DNA from: Qipengyuania qiaonensis
GTDB taxonomy: Bacteria > Pseudomonadota > Alphaproteobacteria > Sphingomonadales > Sphingomonadaceae
Assembly (NCBI RefSeq): GCF_019711515.1
Contig: NZ_JAIGNO010000002.1
Location: 186,001-250,000 of the forward strand
Direction: 5' to 3'
Length of the DNA stretch: 64,000 nucleotides
Both the position numbers and the translations under genes were made by a program. The notes below the pieces were generated by a model. That model worked only from the letters and a program-made list of their open reading frames with translations, had not been told where the DNA came from and did not search any database. Positions 17,580 to 26,459 of this stretch are shown in pieces (position 1 is the stretch's first letter; every line of letters begins with the position of its first letter).

Positions 17580-19028
17580 ATGCCGTCACGTCCCGCCATG
17601 ATGCTCGGCCTGCTGCTGGCCGCTATTCCGAACGGGCTTGCCGCGCAGGAGCGCGAGCTTTCGCAGCCGCCCGAGGTGCCAATGGCCGGCGCGTTCGACA
17701 ATCTCGTCAGCGGCGATGCCCCGGCGAGCGGCGCGGCATGGTGGCGCGATTTCAATGACCCGGTGCTCGATGCGCTCATCGAGACCGCGATGCGCGGCAA
17801 CTTTACGATCGCCGAGGCAGCCGCGCGGCTCGATCGCGCGCGGGCCGGTATCCGCGCAGCCGATGGCACGAGGCTCCCGGCCATCGGCGTCGATGCCGAG
17901 GCCGGCTATGCGCGCCTCAGCAGGGAAGATCCGCAACTGGGTCCGGCAGCGCAGCTTCCCGGGTTCGAGCGCAACCAGGATCGCTATGCGGCAACCATCG
18001 GCGCGACCTGGGAGCTCGATCTGTTCGGGCGGCTCGGTGCGCGCAGCCGCGAGGCACGCGCCGACGCGCTCGCCAGCGCCGCCGGTCTGGAGGCCGCCCG
18101 GCTCGCTGTCACCACCGAGATCGCCGAGCGCTACATCACGCTGCGCTTGCTGCAGCAGCGCCGGGGCGTCGCCGAGGCAAGGGCTGCCGCGCTCGGCGAG
18201 CTGGCGCGGCTCTCCGCGCTCAGGGTCGAGCGCGGCGTGTCGGCTCCGGTCGAGAGGGACCGCCTTCTGGCCGAACTCGAGACCGCCCGAGCTGTGGTCC
18301 CGGCGCTGCAAACAGCGATCGAGGAACAGTATGCGCGGATCGACGTGCTGCTCGCCCGGGAAATCGGGACGTCGCGGCGCGATCTTGCTGCGCCGACCGG
18401 ACTCCCGGCGGCGCGTGTGATCGATCTCTCCGCGACGCCGGCCGAACTCCTTGGTCGCCGACCCGACATTCTCGCCGCCTACGCCACGCTGGTCGCGCGC
18501 GATGCCGGTGTCGCGGCGGCGCAGCGCGACCGCTTGCCGAGGTTCAATCTCGGCGGGCTGATCGGGACGATCGCCGGGGCCATCAACCCGCTGTTCGGCG
18601 CGGCCGCCTTTACCGCCCAGGGCTCCGGCGGGGTCAGCTACACCGCGTCCGACGGGGGCCGCTCGCGCGCCGCGGTCGACGCCGCGCGCGCGGAAGTGGA
18701 CGAAGCGACTGCTGCGTATCAGCGCACCGTTCTGTCTGCGATCGCCGATGTCGAGGCCGCGGGCGCAGCCCGCGACGGCGCGGCAGCCCGAGCGGCGGGC
18801 TTGCGCGAAGCGGAGCGCCGGCTCGAGGCGACACTCGACGCGGTCCGTCTGGGCGAAGCGCGGGGCGCGGTCGCTCTGGTCGATGTCCTCGACGTGGACC
18901 GCCGGCTGCAGGACGCACGCGATGCCCGGCTAGTTGCCGAAGCCGATGAGGCGCTGGCCTCGATTGCGCTGGTCCGGGCGCTCGGCGGTGCTGGTGCGAG
19001 CCAGACAGAACTCGCTGGCGCCGATTAG
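17580..19028 (+). CDS. NodT-type outer-membrane efflux factor
   Basis: 482 residues. N-terminal signal MMLGLLLAAIPNGLAAQ, then the typical efflux-factor repeats: AAWWRDFNDPVLDALIETAM (a hallmark of RND outer-membrane lipoproteins/NodT), ATIGATWELDLFGRLGARSREA, and near the C-terminus a second helical hairpin with ATLDAVRLGEARGAVALVDVLDV. No lipobox Cys is seen at the signal end, unlike many relatives. It forms the trimeric outer-membrane channel for the divergently encoded RND pump. The start has weak upstream purines (AAAGGGG about 8 bases before). Confidence 0.92.
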   Translation: MPSRPAMMLGLLLAAIPNGLAAQERELSQPPEVPMAGAFDNLVSGDAPASGAAWWRDFNDPVLDALIETAMRGNFTIAEAAARLDRARAGIRAADGTRLPAIGVDAEAGYARLSREDPQLGPAAQLPGFERNQDRYAATIGATWELDLFGRLGARSREARADALASAAGLEAARLAVTTEIAERYITLRLLQQRRGVAEARAAALGELARLSALRVERGVSAPVERDRLLAELETARAVVPALQTAIEEQYARIDVLLAREIGTSRRDLAAPTGLPAARVIDLSATPAELLGRRPDILAAYATLVARDAGVAAAQRDRLPRFNLGGLIGTIAGAINPLFGAAAFTAQGSGGVSYTASDGGRSRAAVDAARAEVDEATAAYQRTVLSAIADVEAAGAARDGAAARAAGLREAERRLEATLDAVRLGEARGAVALVDVLDVDRRLQDARDARLVAEADEALASIALVRALGGAGASQTELAGAD

Positions 19029-19067
19029 TTGCCTGGAGTGATCAATGGGAATGTCAGGAGACGATCG

Positions 19068-19469
19068 ATGATTACCTCGAACCTGCGGATCAATCAGCTT
19101 TCGCCCGAAGCCTACGAAACCTATCGGGCCTATCTCGCCGCGCTCGATGCGCGCGACGTCGAAGCCTATGGCGAATTTCTTGCCGAGGAGGTTTCGATGC
19201 AATTCGGCAATGAGGATCCGGTCCAAGGAAAAGCGGCGGTCCTCGCTATGCTTGCGGGCTACTGGCAGTCATTCGCCTCGATCGAGCATGATCTGAAGAA
19301 CATTTATGGCACCGACGAGAGCTATGTTCTGGAAGCCGACAACCACTATGGGCGGCACGATGGGAGGCGGGTCACCGTTCGCGCGGTGGCCTTTACCGAC
19401 AGGAACGAGGAAGGCCTAGTCATAAATGTCCGGGTGTTTGGTGATACAAGCCCCGTATTCGCCGCCTAG
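19068..19469 (+). CDS. NTF2-like (SnoaL-type) protein
   Basis: 133 residues from ATG at 19068, chosen because AGGAG lies 10 bases upstream; a longer reading back to 19029 lacks this. The sequence with YRAYLAALDARDVEAYGEFLAEEVSMQFGNEDPVQGKAAVLAML has the cone-shaped NTF2/SnoaL fold signature (helix, loop with Asp, then VQGK). These are small ligand-binding or isomerase-like proteins of very broad function. It follows the efflux factor gene by 39 bases and may be co-transcribed. Substrate unknown. Confidence 0.8.
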   Translation: MITSNLRINQLSPEAYETYRAYLAALDARDVEAYGEFLAEEVSMQFGNEDPVQGKAAVLAMLAGYWQSFASIEHDLKNIYGTDESYVLEADNHYGRHDGRRVTVRAVAFTDRNEEGLVINVRVFGDTSPVFAA

Positions 19470-19623
19470 GAGCTGGCGGCCGGACCGCGAGAAAGACGGA
19501 GCCTACGCCGGGCGAGTGCCTTCGTCACCCCTCTCGCGGGCTTTCTATGGCTTCCATTGATATTGCGAACGAAGTTTGTGGTCGCGGTGTTTGCTATCCC
19601 GCCTTTGCCTCTCGTTCAGCGGT

Positions 19624-20445
19624 TCAGCTCTTGCGCGCAACGATCGTTCGGATCCCCGCGCGTCCTTCGCGCAAGTTGCGGGCAAGGTTGCCGGTCACAA
19701 GCGGAAAATCTGCCCCGATCACCAGTGCGAGACTGGGTCCTGGCGGTGGCCCGCCTGCGGCGGTCACCTGTGCGAACCACTCCATGACCGTCCCCGTATC
19801 GTCGCGGTCGAGGTCGATTTCGAACCCTGCTGCGGCAATCGCGGCGACCGTTTCGGCAGGGTTCAGCAGATGGCTCGTCTCCGGCTCGCGAGACCAGGGC
19901 ACCGGGAAATGGAGATCGCCCTCACCGCGCACGACGTCGTAGCTTGCGAAACGGCCGCCCGGCTTGAGCACCCGGTGGATCGCGGCATAAAGGCCTGCGC
20001 GATCGGCGATGTTCATCGCCACATGCTGCAGGAAGACGGCATCGAACGATGCGTCCGCCACCTGTGGGTTGGTCGCGTCGCCGACGGCGAGCGATACGAC
20101 GTCCTCGAGTCCGCATCGCCCGGTCAGATAGTCGCCGGCTTCGATAAAAGGTGCGCTGAGGTCGATGCCGACGACGCTCACTCCAAACCGGTCGGCGAGC
20201 ACACGCGCCGGTCCGCCAAGCCCACAGCCGAGATCGAGCACAAGCTCGCCGGTGACGAGCCGCGTTGCCTCTGCCAGTGCGAGCGTCGCCGGCAGACCGC
20301 GGGTGTGAAACTGGTCGAAGCCTGCAAGCTGGTCGGGCGTCACCTTCGCATCCCCGGACCCCGTCGCGGCAAGCGCCCCCTTGATCCGATCGATCAGGCC
20401 CTCGGCGTTGTAATGCGCCCTTACCTTTTCTTCCATGTCAGCCAC
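19624..20445 (-). CDS. Class I SAM-dependent methyltransferase
   Basis: 273 residues. The SAM-binding motif I is LVLDLGCGLGGPARVLA, followed by VVGIDLSAPFIEAGDYL and a later RVLKPGGRFASYDVV (motif of the sterol/UbiE-like methyltransferase group). The N-terminus AHYNAEGLIDRIKGAL resembles glycine/sarcosine or ubiquinone-type methyltransferases with a YxxxGL head. The acceptor is not known. It lies 16 bases downstream of an NmrA-like reductase gene on the same strand. Confidence 0.85.
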   Translation of the reverse strand: MADMEEKVRAHYNAEGLIDRIKGALAATGSGDAKVTPDQLAGFDQFHTRGLPATLALAEATRLVTGELVLDLGCGLGGPARVLADRFGVSVVGIDLSAPFIEAGDYLTGRCGLEDVVSLAVGDATNPQVADASFDAVFLQHVAMNIADRAGLYAAIHRVLKPGGRFASYDVVRGEGDLHFPVPWSREPETSHLLNPAETVAAIAAAGFEIDLDRDDTGTVMEWFAQVTAAGGPPPGPSLALVIGADFPLVTGNLARNLREGRAGIRTIVARKS

Positions 20446-20461
20446 GCTTCAATTCTCCTTT

Positions 20462-21553
20462 TCATCCGACCGCTTTGAGCGGCGCGGTCTCGGACGTTGC
20501 CGGACCATCGACCCGATGCTCGCTGCGCCAGATTGGCGAGTTGACGGGGCTTGCAGGCGCTGCCGGGGCTGGCATCCGCAGGCCCTTCAGATAGCTTGCG
20601 ACCGGCGGCGGTGGCACCATCGGCACCAGCATGAACTTCGCGAACTGCCGGAGCGTCGGACCGAGCCCGCGGCTGATGCCGGCCGCATGGCGGCGCGCAA
20701 CGCTTTCGAAGGTCTCGGGCGCACGCCCGGTCACTTCGCGCACATCGTCGGTCGGTGCACGCAGGGCGAACGCGCCCTCGATCGCATCGTCACGATAATG
20801 CCGGACCATTGCCAGCATCGGGAGCGGCAGGCCGTCGAGCCTGGCCGCGCGGAGGAACAGCGGGAACGGAAGGTGGGCAAGTCTTACGCGGCGGTCGAGC
20901 ACGCGGCTGAGGATCGCGGCCATCTGCGGACCGTCAAGGAGCTCGGGCCCGGTCGGACGATAACGCTTTGCATCGTGGCGCGCCGGATCCTGCAGCGCAG
21001 CCACCACGACCGCCGAAATGTCCTCGACCGACGGCGGTGCGTTGCGGCTGTCGCCGAACGGCCAGGGCCACATCCCAAGGCGCGCGGCATAGGGTAGGGT
21101 CGCGAGATAGGGCAGGTCGGCGAAGAATCCCGGCTCGATGAGCGTATGCGCCGCGCCCGGCACCATCGTCATCAGACGGTCGGCGAGCCAGTGCTGGCGG
21201 GTCATGAGCGCCGGATGCATCGGGCTTGCGAGCCACTGCGTCATCTGGACGATCTGTTCGAGGCCCTCGTCTCGCGCTGCGGTGGCGAACACGGCCGCCT
21301 GGTGCAGCAGGGCGGGATCGTAGCCGGGAAGAAAATAAGCGCGGCGCACGCCTTTCAGCGCTGCCGCCATCGCCTCCGGATCGCCCATGTCGGCAATGGC
21401 GATCTGCGCGCCGAGCGCCTCAAGCGCCGCGCTCCGGGCGTCCCGGCGCCGGACGAGCGCGCGGACCGGATAGCCTGCGGCGAGCAGCTGTCGGGTCGTG
21501 GCGGAACCTGTCTGACCGGCAGCGCCGGTCACCAGAATAAGAGGTTTTTGCAT
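20462..21553 (-). CDS. NmrA/SDR-like NAD(P)-binding protein
   Basis: 363 residues from ATG at 21553; AAGGAG lies eight bases upstream, while the longer frame to 21619 would use no ribosome-binding site and would consume the divergent promoter region. The start ILVTGAAGQTGSATTRQLLAAGYPVRALVRR is a Rossmann fold with GxxGxxG and basic residues after strand 2, suggesting NADP(H). NmrA-like proteins act as redox-sensing regulators or NAD(P)H-dependent reductases. The divergent LysR gene is likely its regulator. The methyltransferase gene follows in the same operon. Confidence 0.85.
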   Translation of the reverse strand: MQKPLILVTGAAGQTGSATTRQLLAAGYPVRALVRRRDARSAALEALGAQIAIADMGDPEAMAAALKGVRRAYFLPGYDPALLHQAAVFATAARDEGLEQIVQMTQWLASPMHPALMTRQHWLADRLMTMVPGAAHTLIEPGFFADLPYLATLPYAARLGMWPWPFGDSRNAPPSVEDISAVVVAALQDPARHDAKRYRPTGPELLDGPQMAAILSRVLDRRVRLAHLPFPLFLRAARLDGLPLPMLAMVRHYRDDAIEGAFALRAPTDDVREVTGRAPETFESVARRHAAGISRGLGPTLRQFAKFMLVPMVPPPPVASYLKGLRMPAPAAPASPVNSPIWRSEHRVDGPATSETAPLKAVG

Positions 21554-21607
21554 TGTGCAACTCCTTTGTCCCGCTCTGAATAAGCGCATTGCCGGGATGC
21601 GACTATT

Positions 21608-21620
21608 CGTGATAATCACG
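21608..21620. promoter_or_regulatory. Palindrome in the nmrA-lysR divergent promoter
   Basis: CGTGATAATCACG (6 bases, one centre base, 6 bases) lies seven bases upstream of the lysR ATG, in the 74-base interval between divergent genes. LysR regulators commonly bind such dyads to control both their own gene and the neighbour. Assignment by position and symmetry only. Confidence 0.5.
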
Positions 21621-21627
21621 TCACCTT

Positions 21628-22539
21628 ATGAAGCAGCGCTTCACAGTCCGCCATGGAGCGCTCGACGGGGTAGAGGCTTTTCTCGCCGTCGCGCGGCACC
21701 GGAGCTTCCGCCAGGGCGCCGACGCGCTTGGCGTGACACCGTCCGCCATCAGCCAGGCAGTGCGCACGCTCGAGGAACGGATCGGCGTCGCCCTCTTCAT
21801 CCGCACGACCCGCAGCGTCGGGCTGACTGAAGCAGGGCAGCGCTTCTTCGACGGAGCGGCGCCCGCCTTTGCGGATCTGGTCGCGGCGTCCGAGGCCGCG
21901 CAGGGCCTCGGACTGAAGCCCTCTGGCCTGCTGCGCATCGCCGCGCCGCGCGGCGTGATGCCGTTGATCGTCGAGCCGGTGATCCTGTCATTTTGCCGCG
22001 CCTATCCGGATGTCGAGCTGGAGATTGCGGCGAGCGAGGAACTGGTCGATCTCGCCGAAGGCGGCTTCGACGCCGGGATCCGCATGGGGCAGTTTATCGA
22101 TGCCGACATGACAGCGATCCGGCTTTCGCCGCCATTTCCGTTCATTATCGTCGCAACTCCGGACTATCTCGGCGCTGCCGGTACGCCGCATTCGCCGGCG
22201 GATCTGCAATCGCATGCCTGCCTGCGCATTCGGCAGTCTTCCGGAGCGGTTGCGGGCTGGCGGCTTGTCGATGACGGCAAGCCGATCGAAGTCGCGGTCA
22301 ACGGACCGCTTATCGCCAACGATTTTCCAACGCTGCTTGTCGCGGCGCGCGGCGGGCTGGGGCTGGCGCAGCTCCCTGCGCCGATGGCCGAGGCGGACCT
22401 GGCGACCGGCAAGCTGCAAGTGGTGCTCAGCGAGTATGCGATGCAGACACCTGGGGTCTTTCTCTATCACCCGGGACGCAGGCAGGTGCTCCCCAAGCTA
22501 CGCGCCTTTATCGATCATATCACCGCTGCAGCAATCTGA
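21628..22539 (+). CDS. LysR-family transcriptional regulator
   Basis: 303 residues. Residues about 10-66 form the LysR winged helix (LDGVEAFLAVARHRSFRQGA, then VTPSAISQAVRTLEERIGVALF). The rest is the periplasmic-binding-protein-like effector domain, with PAFADLVAASEAAQG as the linker helix and ESTabLISHED-type strands such as LRIAAPRGVMPLIVEPVI. It lies divergent to the NmrA-like gene and probably controls it. The effector is not known. Confidence 0.94.
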   Translation: MKQRFTVRHGALDGVEAFLAVARHRSFRQGADALGVTPSAISQAVRTLEERIGVALFIRTTRSVGLTEAGQRFFDGAAPAFADLVAASEAAQGLGLKPSGLLRIAAPRGVMPLIVEPVILSFCRAYPDVELEIAASEELVDLAEGGFDAGIRMGQFIDADMTAIRLSPPFPFIIVATPDYLGAAGTPHSPADLQSHACLRIRQSSGAVAGWRLVDDGKPIEVAVNGPLIANDFPTLLVAARGGLGLAQLPAPMAEADLATGKLQVVLSEYAMQTPGVFLYHPGRRQVLPKLRAFIDHITAAAI

Positions 22540-22614
22540 GCGCGTCGCCAGGGCTGCGGCGCCCGGCAGAACTGCGACCCGCCGTTTTCGCGCTAAGGAC
22601 GGCCCGGCACCGCG

Positions 22615-23472
22615 CTAGCCGGGTATCCGCGTGCGCCCCTCGAACAGGGTGTGCGTCCTCCCTTCGACCCACACCCGGCCATGTCGGTCCTCGTCGATGG
22701 AGATAAGCCCGTCCCGGCCTACTTTCCGGCCCTGCGCGGCGCGATATGGCGGCGTGCAGGCGCCCTTGCCGATGAGCCATTGCGCGACCGACGCGTTGAG
22801 GCTGCCGCACACGGGATCCTCGACAATCCCGCCGAACGGGTCGCTGAAAAAGGCGCGAATCTCGTAGGAAACGCCTTCGGAGCCGCCTGGGGGATACATG
22901 CCGACGGCACCCAGGCTGACTTCGCGTTCGTGCCAACGGACCGGTTCGAGCGCGAGCACCGCCGATGCATCGCGCAGCCTTACAGCAACCCAGCCCGGCC
23001 CGTTGTCGACCGAGCGTGCATCGGTGATGGCACTGCGGTCGATCCGCAGGATGCTGGCGATCTCAACGAGATCGCGCTCCTCGACTTCGCCGCCCCTGAT
23101 GACGGGCGGCGCCGCAAAGGCAAGCGCGCCCCCGGAATTGCGGATCGTGACGAGCCCTGCACCGCACTGCTGCACGATCAGCCCGGGGTCGCGCGGACTG
23201 CCTCCGGCTTCGAGCCAGGCGTGGCAGCTGCCGAGCGTCGGGTGGCCGGCGAAAGGGAGTTCGCGCGCCGGGCAGAAGATCCGTACGCGATAGTCGGCGG
23301 CGGGATCGTCGGGCGGCAGCAGGAAGGTGGTCTCGGAGAAATTGAGCCAGCGCGTTATGGCGAGCATATCCTCGACCGGGATTTCTTTCTCGAGCGCCAG
23401 GACGGCGACCGGGTTGCCTGAAAACGGGCGACGCCCGAAAACGTCGACGATCTGGAATGGATAGCTGGGCAT
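22615..23472 (-). CDS. PhzF-family isomerase
   Basis: 285 residues. The start VDVFGRRPFSGNPVAVL and LNFSETTFLLPP (with the probable catalytic Glu at residue 47) are diagnostic of PhzF, a family with two similar half-domains; GHPTLGSCHAWLEAG and GGIVEDPVCGSLNASVAQWL are the other conserved blocks. PhzF enzymes isomerise small metabolites, but here no phenazine genes are present, so the substrate is unknown. Its ATG overlaps the last base of the upstream DMT exporter gene, so the two are probably one operon. Confidence 0.9.
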   Translation of the reverse strand: MPSYPFQIVDVFGRRPFSGNPVAVLALEKEIPVEDMLAITRWLNFSETTFLLPPDDPAADYRVRIFCPARELPFAGHPTLGSCHAWLEAGGSPRDPGLIVQQCGAGLVTIRNSGGALAFAAPPVIRGGEVEERDLVEIASILRIDRSAITDARSVDNGPGWVAVRLRDASAVLALEPVRWHEREVSLGAVGMYPPGGSEGVSYEIRAFFSDPFGGIVEDPVCGSLNASVAQWLIGKGACTPPYRAAQGRKVGRDGLISIDEDRHGRVWVEGRTHTLFEGRTRIPG

Positions 23473-24353
23473 TACGAACTCCCCGGTTGGAAGCGGCGGG
23501 CGGCAGCAACGCAGCCGATCACGCCGAACATGACAAGAAAGAGGATCGGGCTAACCGTCTCACGCAGCAGAACGGCCGCGATAATGAGAGCAAGGAGTGG
23601 CTGGAGCAGCTGCAACTGAGCGACCGCGGCAATCCCGCCGAGCGCAAGGCCGCGATACCAGAAGATGAAGCCGATCAGCATCGAGAACAGCGAGACATAG
23701 CCGAGCCCGACGAGCGCCCCGGTGCTGAGCAGCGACCAGTCGGGCTGGGCCGCCACCAGCATGGCAGGCACCATGAACGGCTGCGCCATCAAGAGCGCCC
23801 AGCAGATCACCTGCAAGCCGCCCAACGACCGCGTCAACCGCGCCCCTTCGGCATAGCCGAGACCGCAGAGGATCACCGCCGCGATCATCAGCGCATTGCC
23901 AAGCGGATCGGCGAGCGAGCCGGGCGCCCATGCGAAACCGGCGACGAGCGCCGCACCGAGCGCGGCGCTCGCCCAGAACGGCCATCCGGCGCGCTCGCCG
24001 CTCCGAACCGCCGCGAACAGCGCGGTCGAAAGCGGGAGCAAAGCGGTAAAGAGGATCGAAGGCGAGGCGGGCATGCGGGAGAGAGCAAGCGCAGAAAGCA
24101 TCGGAAACCCGACCACCACACCGAAGCTCACGATCGCGAGCGGCAGCAACTCCTCGCGTGCCGGGCGCTTCGACCGGGTCGCCAGCAGGACCAATACGGC
24201 GAGGAGGCCAGCGATGCTGGCGCGCGCGAAGGACAGGAACAGCGGATCAATCTCGAGGACCGCGATACGGGTCGCAGGAAGCGATCCGCTGAAGATCACA
24301 ACCCCGGTCAGGCCACTGAACCATCCTGACAGTACTCTGCTTGGCTTCTTCAT
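23472..24353 (-). CDS. DMT-family (EamA) membrane transporter
   Basis: 293 residues from ATG at 24353; a longer frame starts at 24401, within repeats that look like an operator. It has about ten hydrophobic helices, including LVALLATRS and the second half VLLRETVSPILFLVMFGVIGCVAAARRF, typical of the EamA duplicated fold. Such proteins export metabolites or amino-acid derivatives. The PhzF gene is coupled downstream and a MocR regulator is divergent, suggesting inducible export of a modified metabolite. Confidence 0.88.
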   Translation of the reverse strand: MKKPSRVLSGWFSGLTGVVIFSGSLPATRIAVLEIDPLFLSFARASIAGLLAVLVLLATRSKRPAREELLPLAIVSFGVVVGFPMLSALALSRMPASPSILFTALLPLSTALFAAVRSGERAGWPFWASAALGAALVAGFAWAPGSLADPLGNALMIAAVILCGLGYAEGARLTRSLGGLQVICWALLMAQPFMVPAMLVAAQPDWSLLSTGALVGLGYVSLFSMLIGFIFWYRGLALGGIAAVAQLQLLQPLLALIIAAVLLRETVSPILFLVMFGVIGCVAAARRFQPGSS

Positions 24354-24390
24354 GGTCCGGCTTTTGCCGACGAAGGCTTGCGGCGGACAG

Positions 24391-24407
24391 ATACAATGCA
24401 ATACAAT
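24391..24407. promoter_or_regulatory. Tandem ATACAAT repeats, candidate MocR operator
   Basis: ATACAAT occurs at 24391-24397 and again at 24401-24407, one helical turn apart, in the interval between the divergent DMT-transporter and MocR genes. MocR-type regulators are known to bind direct repeats in such positions. A GTAC dyad follows about ten bases downstream. No binding is shown. Confidence 0.45.
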
Positions 24408-24442
24408 ATGAAGAAACTGTACTGCTCTGGAGATCAGTAAAC

Positions 24443-25837
24443 TTGGCTCGTCCCGCTTCCAATCCGGCCACTCTGGTCGAGCAGATCATGCAGGAGGTCG
24501 ATCGCCTGATCGCGTCGCGCAGCCTCGCAGAAGGTGCCCGCCTCCCTTCGATCCGGCAGGCGGCCGCGCGCTTCGGTGTTTCGAAGTCGACGGTTGTGCT
24601 CGCCTATGACCGGCTCGCCAGCGAGGGCGTGATCACGCCCCGGCGCGGAGCCGGGTTCTTCGTCTCCTCCACGAACACGCCGCTGCGGGTGTCAGAGGTC
24701 GAGCCGCGGGTCGATCGCGCGGTGGATCCGCTGTGGGTCTCGCGCCAGGCGCTCGAGACCCCAGGGGACGCCTTTCGGCCCGGATGCGGGTGGCTTCCGG
24801 CAGAATGGCTGCCGGATGGCGAGATCCGCAGAGCGCTGCGGCGCCTTGCACGCACCGGCGATGAACGGCTGGTGGAATATGGTCAGCCGACCGGTCCGCG
24901 CGACCTGCGCCTGCAGCTTGCTCGGCGCCTCTCGGCCAGTGGTGTGGGCTGCGAAGCGGACCAGGTCCTAGTGACTGCAAGCGCGACGCAGGCGATGGAC
25001 CTGGTCCTGCGCCTGCTGCTTTCGCCCGGCGACCGGGTCCTGGTCGATGATCCATGCTTCTTCAATTTTCTCGCGCTGCTGCGGGCGCACCGGGTCGAGG
25101 TAATCGGTCTTCCCATGACCAGCGAGGGTCCCGACATCGCTGCGCTTGAAGCTGCGCTTCGGCAGCATCAGCCCAAGGTTTACATCACCACCGCCGGTCC
25201 GCAGAATCCGACCGGAGCGACGTTGTCGCTGGCGCGGGCGCACCGGATCCTCAAGCTTGCCGAGCAACACGAACTGACGATCGTGGAGGACGACGTCTTC
25301 GCCGATTTCGAGGACCGGCCCTCACCCCGCCTCGCGGCGCTCGACGGGCTCGAGCGGGTCATCCAGATCGGCAGTCTGTCGAAGACGCTTTCGGCAGCGG
25401 TCCGCTGCGGGTATGTCGCGGTGCGCCGCGACTGGGTCGATCCGCTCATCGACCTGACTATCGCGACCAGCTACGGCAGCGGCCGCCTCTCGGCCGATCT
25501 GGTCCTCCACGTCCTGCAGGACCCTGCCTATCGCCGCCATCTCGGCACTTTGCGACAACGGCTCGCCGAAGCGCGGATGCGGCTTGGAAGCGAGCTTTGC
25601 GAAGCTCGCGTGCGGCTGTTCCATCAGCCGGTTTCGGGGATGTTTCTGTGGGGGGAGCTGCCCGACGACCGGGATGCGACGGCGATCGCGCGGCAGGCGC
25701 TCGAGCAGAAAGTTGTGCTCGCACCGGGCAACGTGTTCAGCACGTCCCAGGGCGCGCGCGGCTATATGCGCTTCAATGTCGCGCAATGCCGCTCGCGGGA
25801 GGATCTGGCACGGCTGAGGATGCTCCTCGGCCACTAG
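24443..25837 (+). CDS. MocR-type regulator (GntR HTH + aminotransferase fold)
   Basis: The reading frame opens far upstream; I choose TTG at 24443 (LARPAS), with GGAG about ten bases before, giving 464 residues. A GntR winged helix (LPSIRQAAARFGVSKSTVVLAYDRLASEGVI, about residues 35-65) is followed by a class I aminotransferase-like domain with the PLP lysine in SLSKTLSAAV around residue 314 and TAGPQNPTGATLS. MocR proteins sense PLP or amino-acid derivatives. It sits divergent to the DMT transporter. An upstream ATG at 24341 would add 34 residues inside the repeats. Confidence 0.88.
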   Translation: MARPASNPATLVEQIMQEVDRLIASRSLAEGARLPSIRQAAARFGVSKSTVVLAYDRLASEGVITPRRGAGFFVSSTNTPLRVSEVEPRVDRAVDPLWVSRQALETPGDAFRPGCGWLPAEWLPDGEIRRALRRLARTGDERLVEYGQPTGPRDLRLQLARRLSASGVGCEADQVLVTASATQAMDLVLRLLLSPGDRVLVDDPCFFNFLALLRAHRVEVIGLPMTSEGPDIAALEAALRQHQPKVYITTAGPQNPTGATLSLARAHRILKLAEQHELTIVEDDVFADFEDRPSPRLAALDGLERVIQIGSLSKTLSAAVRCGYVAVRRDWVDPLIDLTIATSYGSGRLSADLVLHVLQDPAYRRHLGTLRQRLAEARMRLGSELCEARVRLFHQPVSGMFLWGELPDDRDATAIARQALEQKVVLAPGNVFSTSQGARGYMRFNVAQCRSREDLARLRMLLGH

Positions 25838-25988
25838 CGCCTCTGACTTTCTGAATGAGCCTTAGCTACGATCCGCCTTCGCAAGCCATTTCCTCAATAA
25901 TTCTTTGCCCGTCAGTATTTACCGGCTTTGCCATCGCACGCATAAGTTGAGATGAAGACAAACGGTCTACAAGTCCAAGGAGGGGGTA

Positions 25989-26459
25989 TTGGCGGTTCCA
26001 CCGATCGAAGTGATTCACACCGATGTCGATTTTGCCAATCGCTACCGGCTCGAGCTCAACAAGACGCTGCTCGCGCTCGCGGCGGGGCTGCTCGCCTTCA
26101 CCATCTCCTTTCCACCCGCGCTTACCGCGATTACGCATGACTGGCTTCTGGGGCTGAGCTGGGCCGCGCTCGCCGGTTCGCTGCTCGGCGGGCTGTTCAA
26201 TCTTTATGGCTGGGAAAAGTTCTACATCTCGTACCGCGATTTCGCCGCGGACGAGGCGGGCGGCGACGCCTACCGCAAGACAGTGACTTTCTGGCGCCGG
26301 CTCGCGCATGGCTTGCAATTCGCGGGCTTCATCGGCGGCGTGATCGCGCTGGCGAGCTTCGTGATCGTCAATCGCGCCAATGTGAAGCTGGCCGATCCGC
26401 CGACCGCCGCAGCGCCAGCCAACAAAGCGGCGGTGGTACCCGGGGCCAAGCCTTCATGA
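25989..26459 (+). CDS. Small membrane protein, first of a three-gene unknown operon
   Basis: 156 residues from TTG at 25989, preceded by AAGGAGGGGG, a strong ribosome-binding site, which decides the start. Three hydrophobic segments are visible (TLLALAAGLLAFTISF, LGLSWAALAGSLLGGLF, FIGGVIALASFVIV), so the protein is probably inserted in the inner membrane; the tail is polar and Pro/Ala-rich. The central segment YISYRDFAADEAGGDAYRKT is soluble. No family recognised. Overlaps the next gene by four bases. Confidence 0.7.
   Translation: MAVPPIEVIHTDVDFANRYRLELNKTLLALAAGLLAFTISFPPALTAITHDWLLGLSWAALAGSLLGGLFNLYGWEKFYISYRDFAADEAGGDAYRKTVTFWRRLAHGLQFAGFIGGVIALASFVIVNRANVKLADPPTAAAPANKAAVVPGAKPS

Noticed and set aside
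19484..19540. A CCGCGAGA / TCTCGCGG pair after the NTF2-like gene, considered as a terminator
   Set aside because: The arms are 39 bases apart and no U-tract follows, so support is weak.
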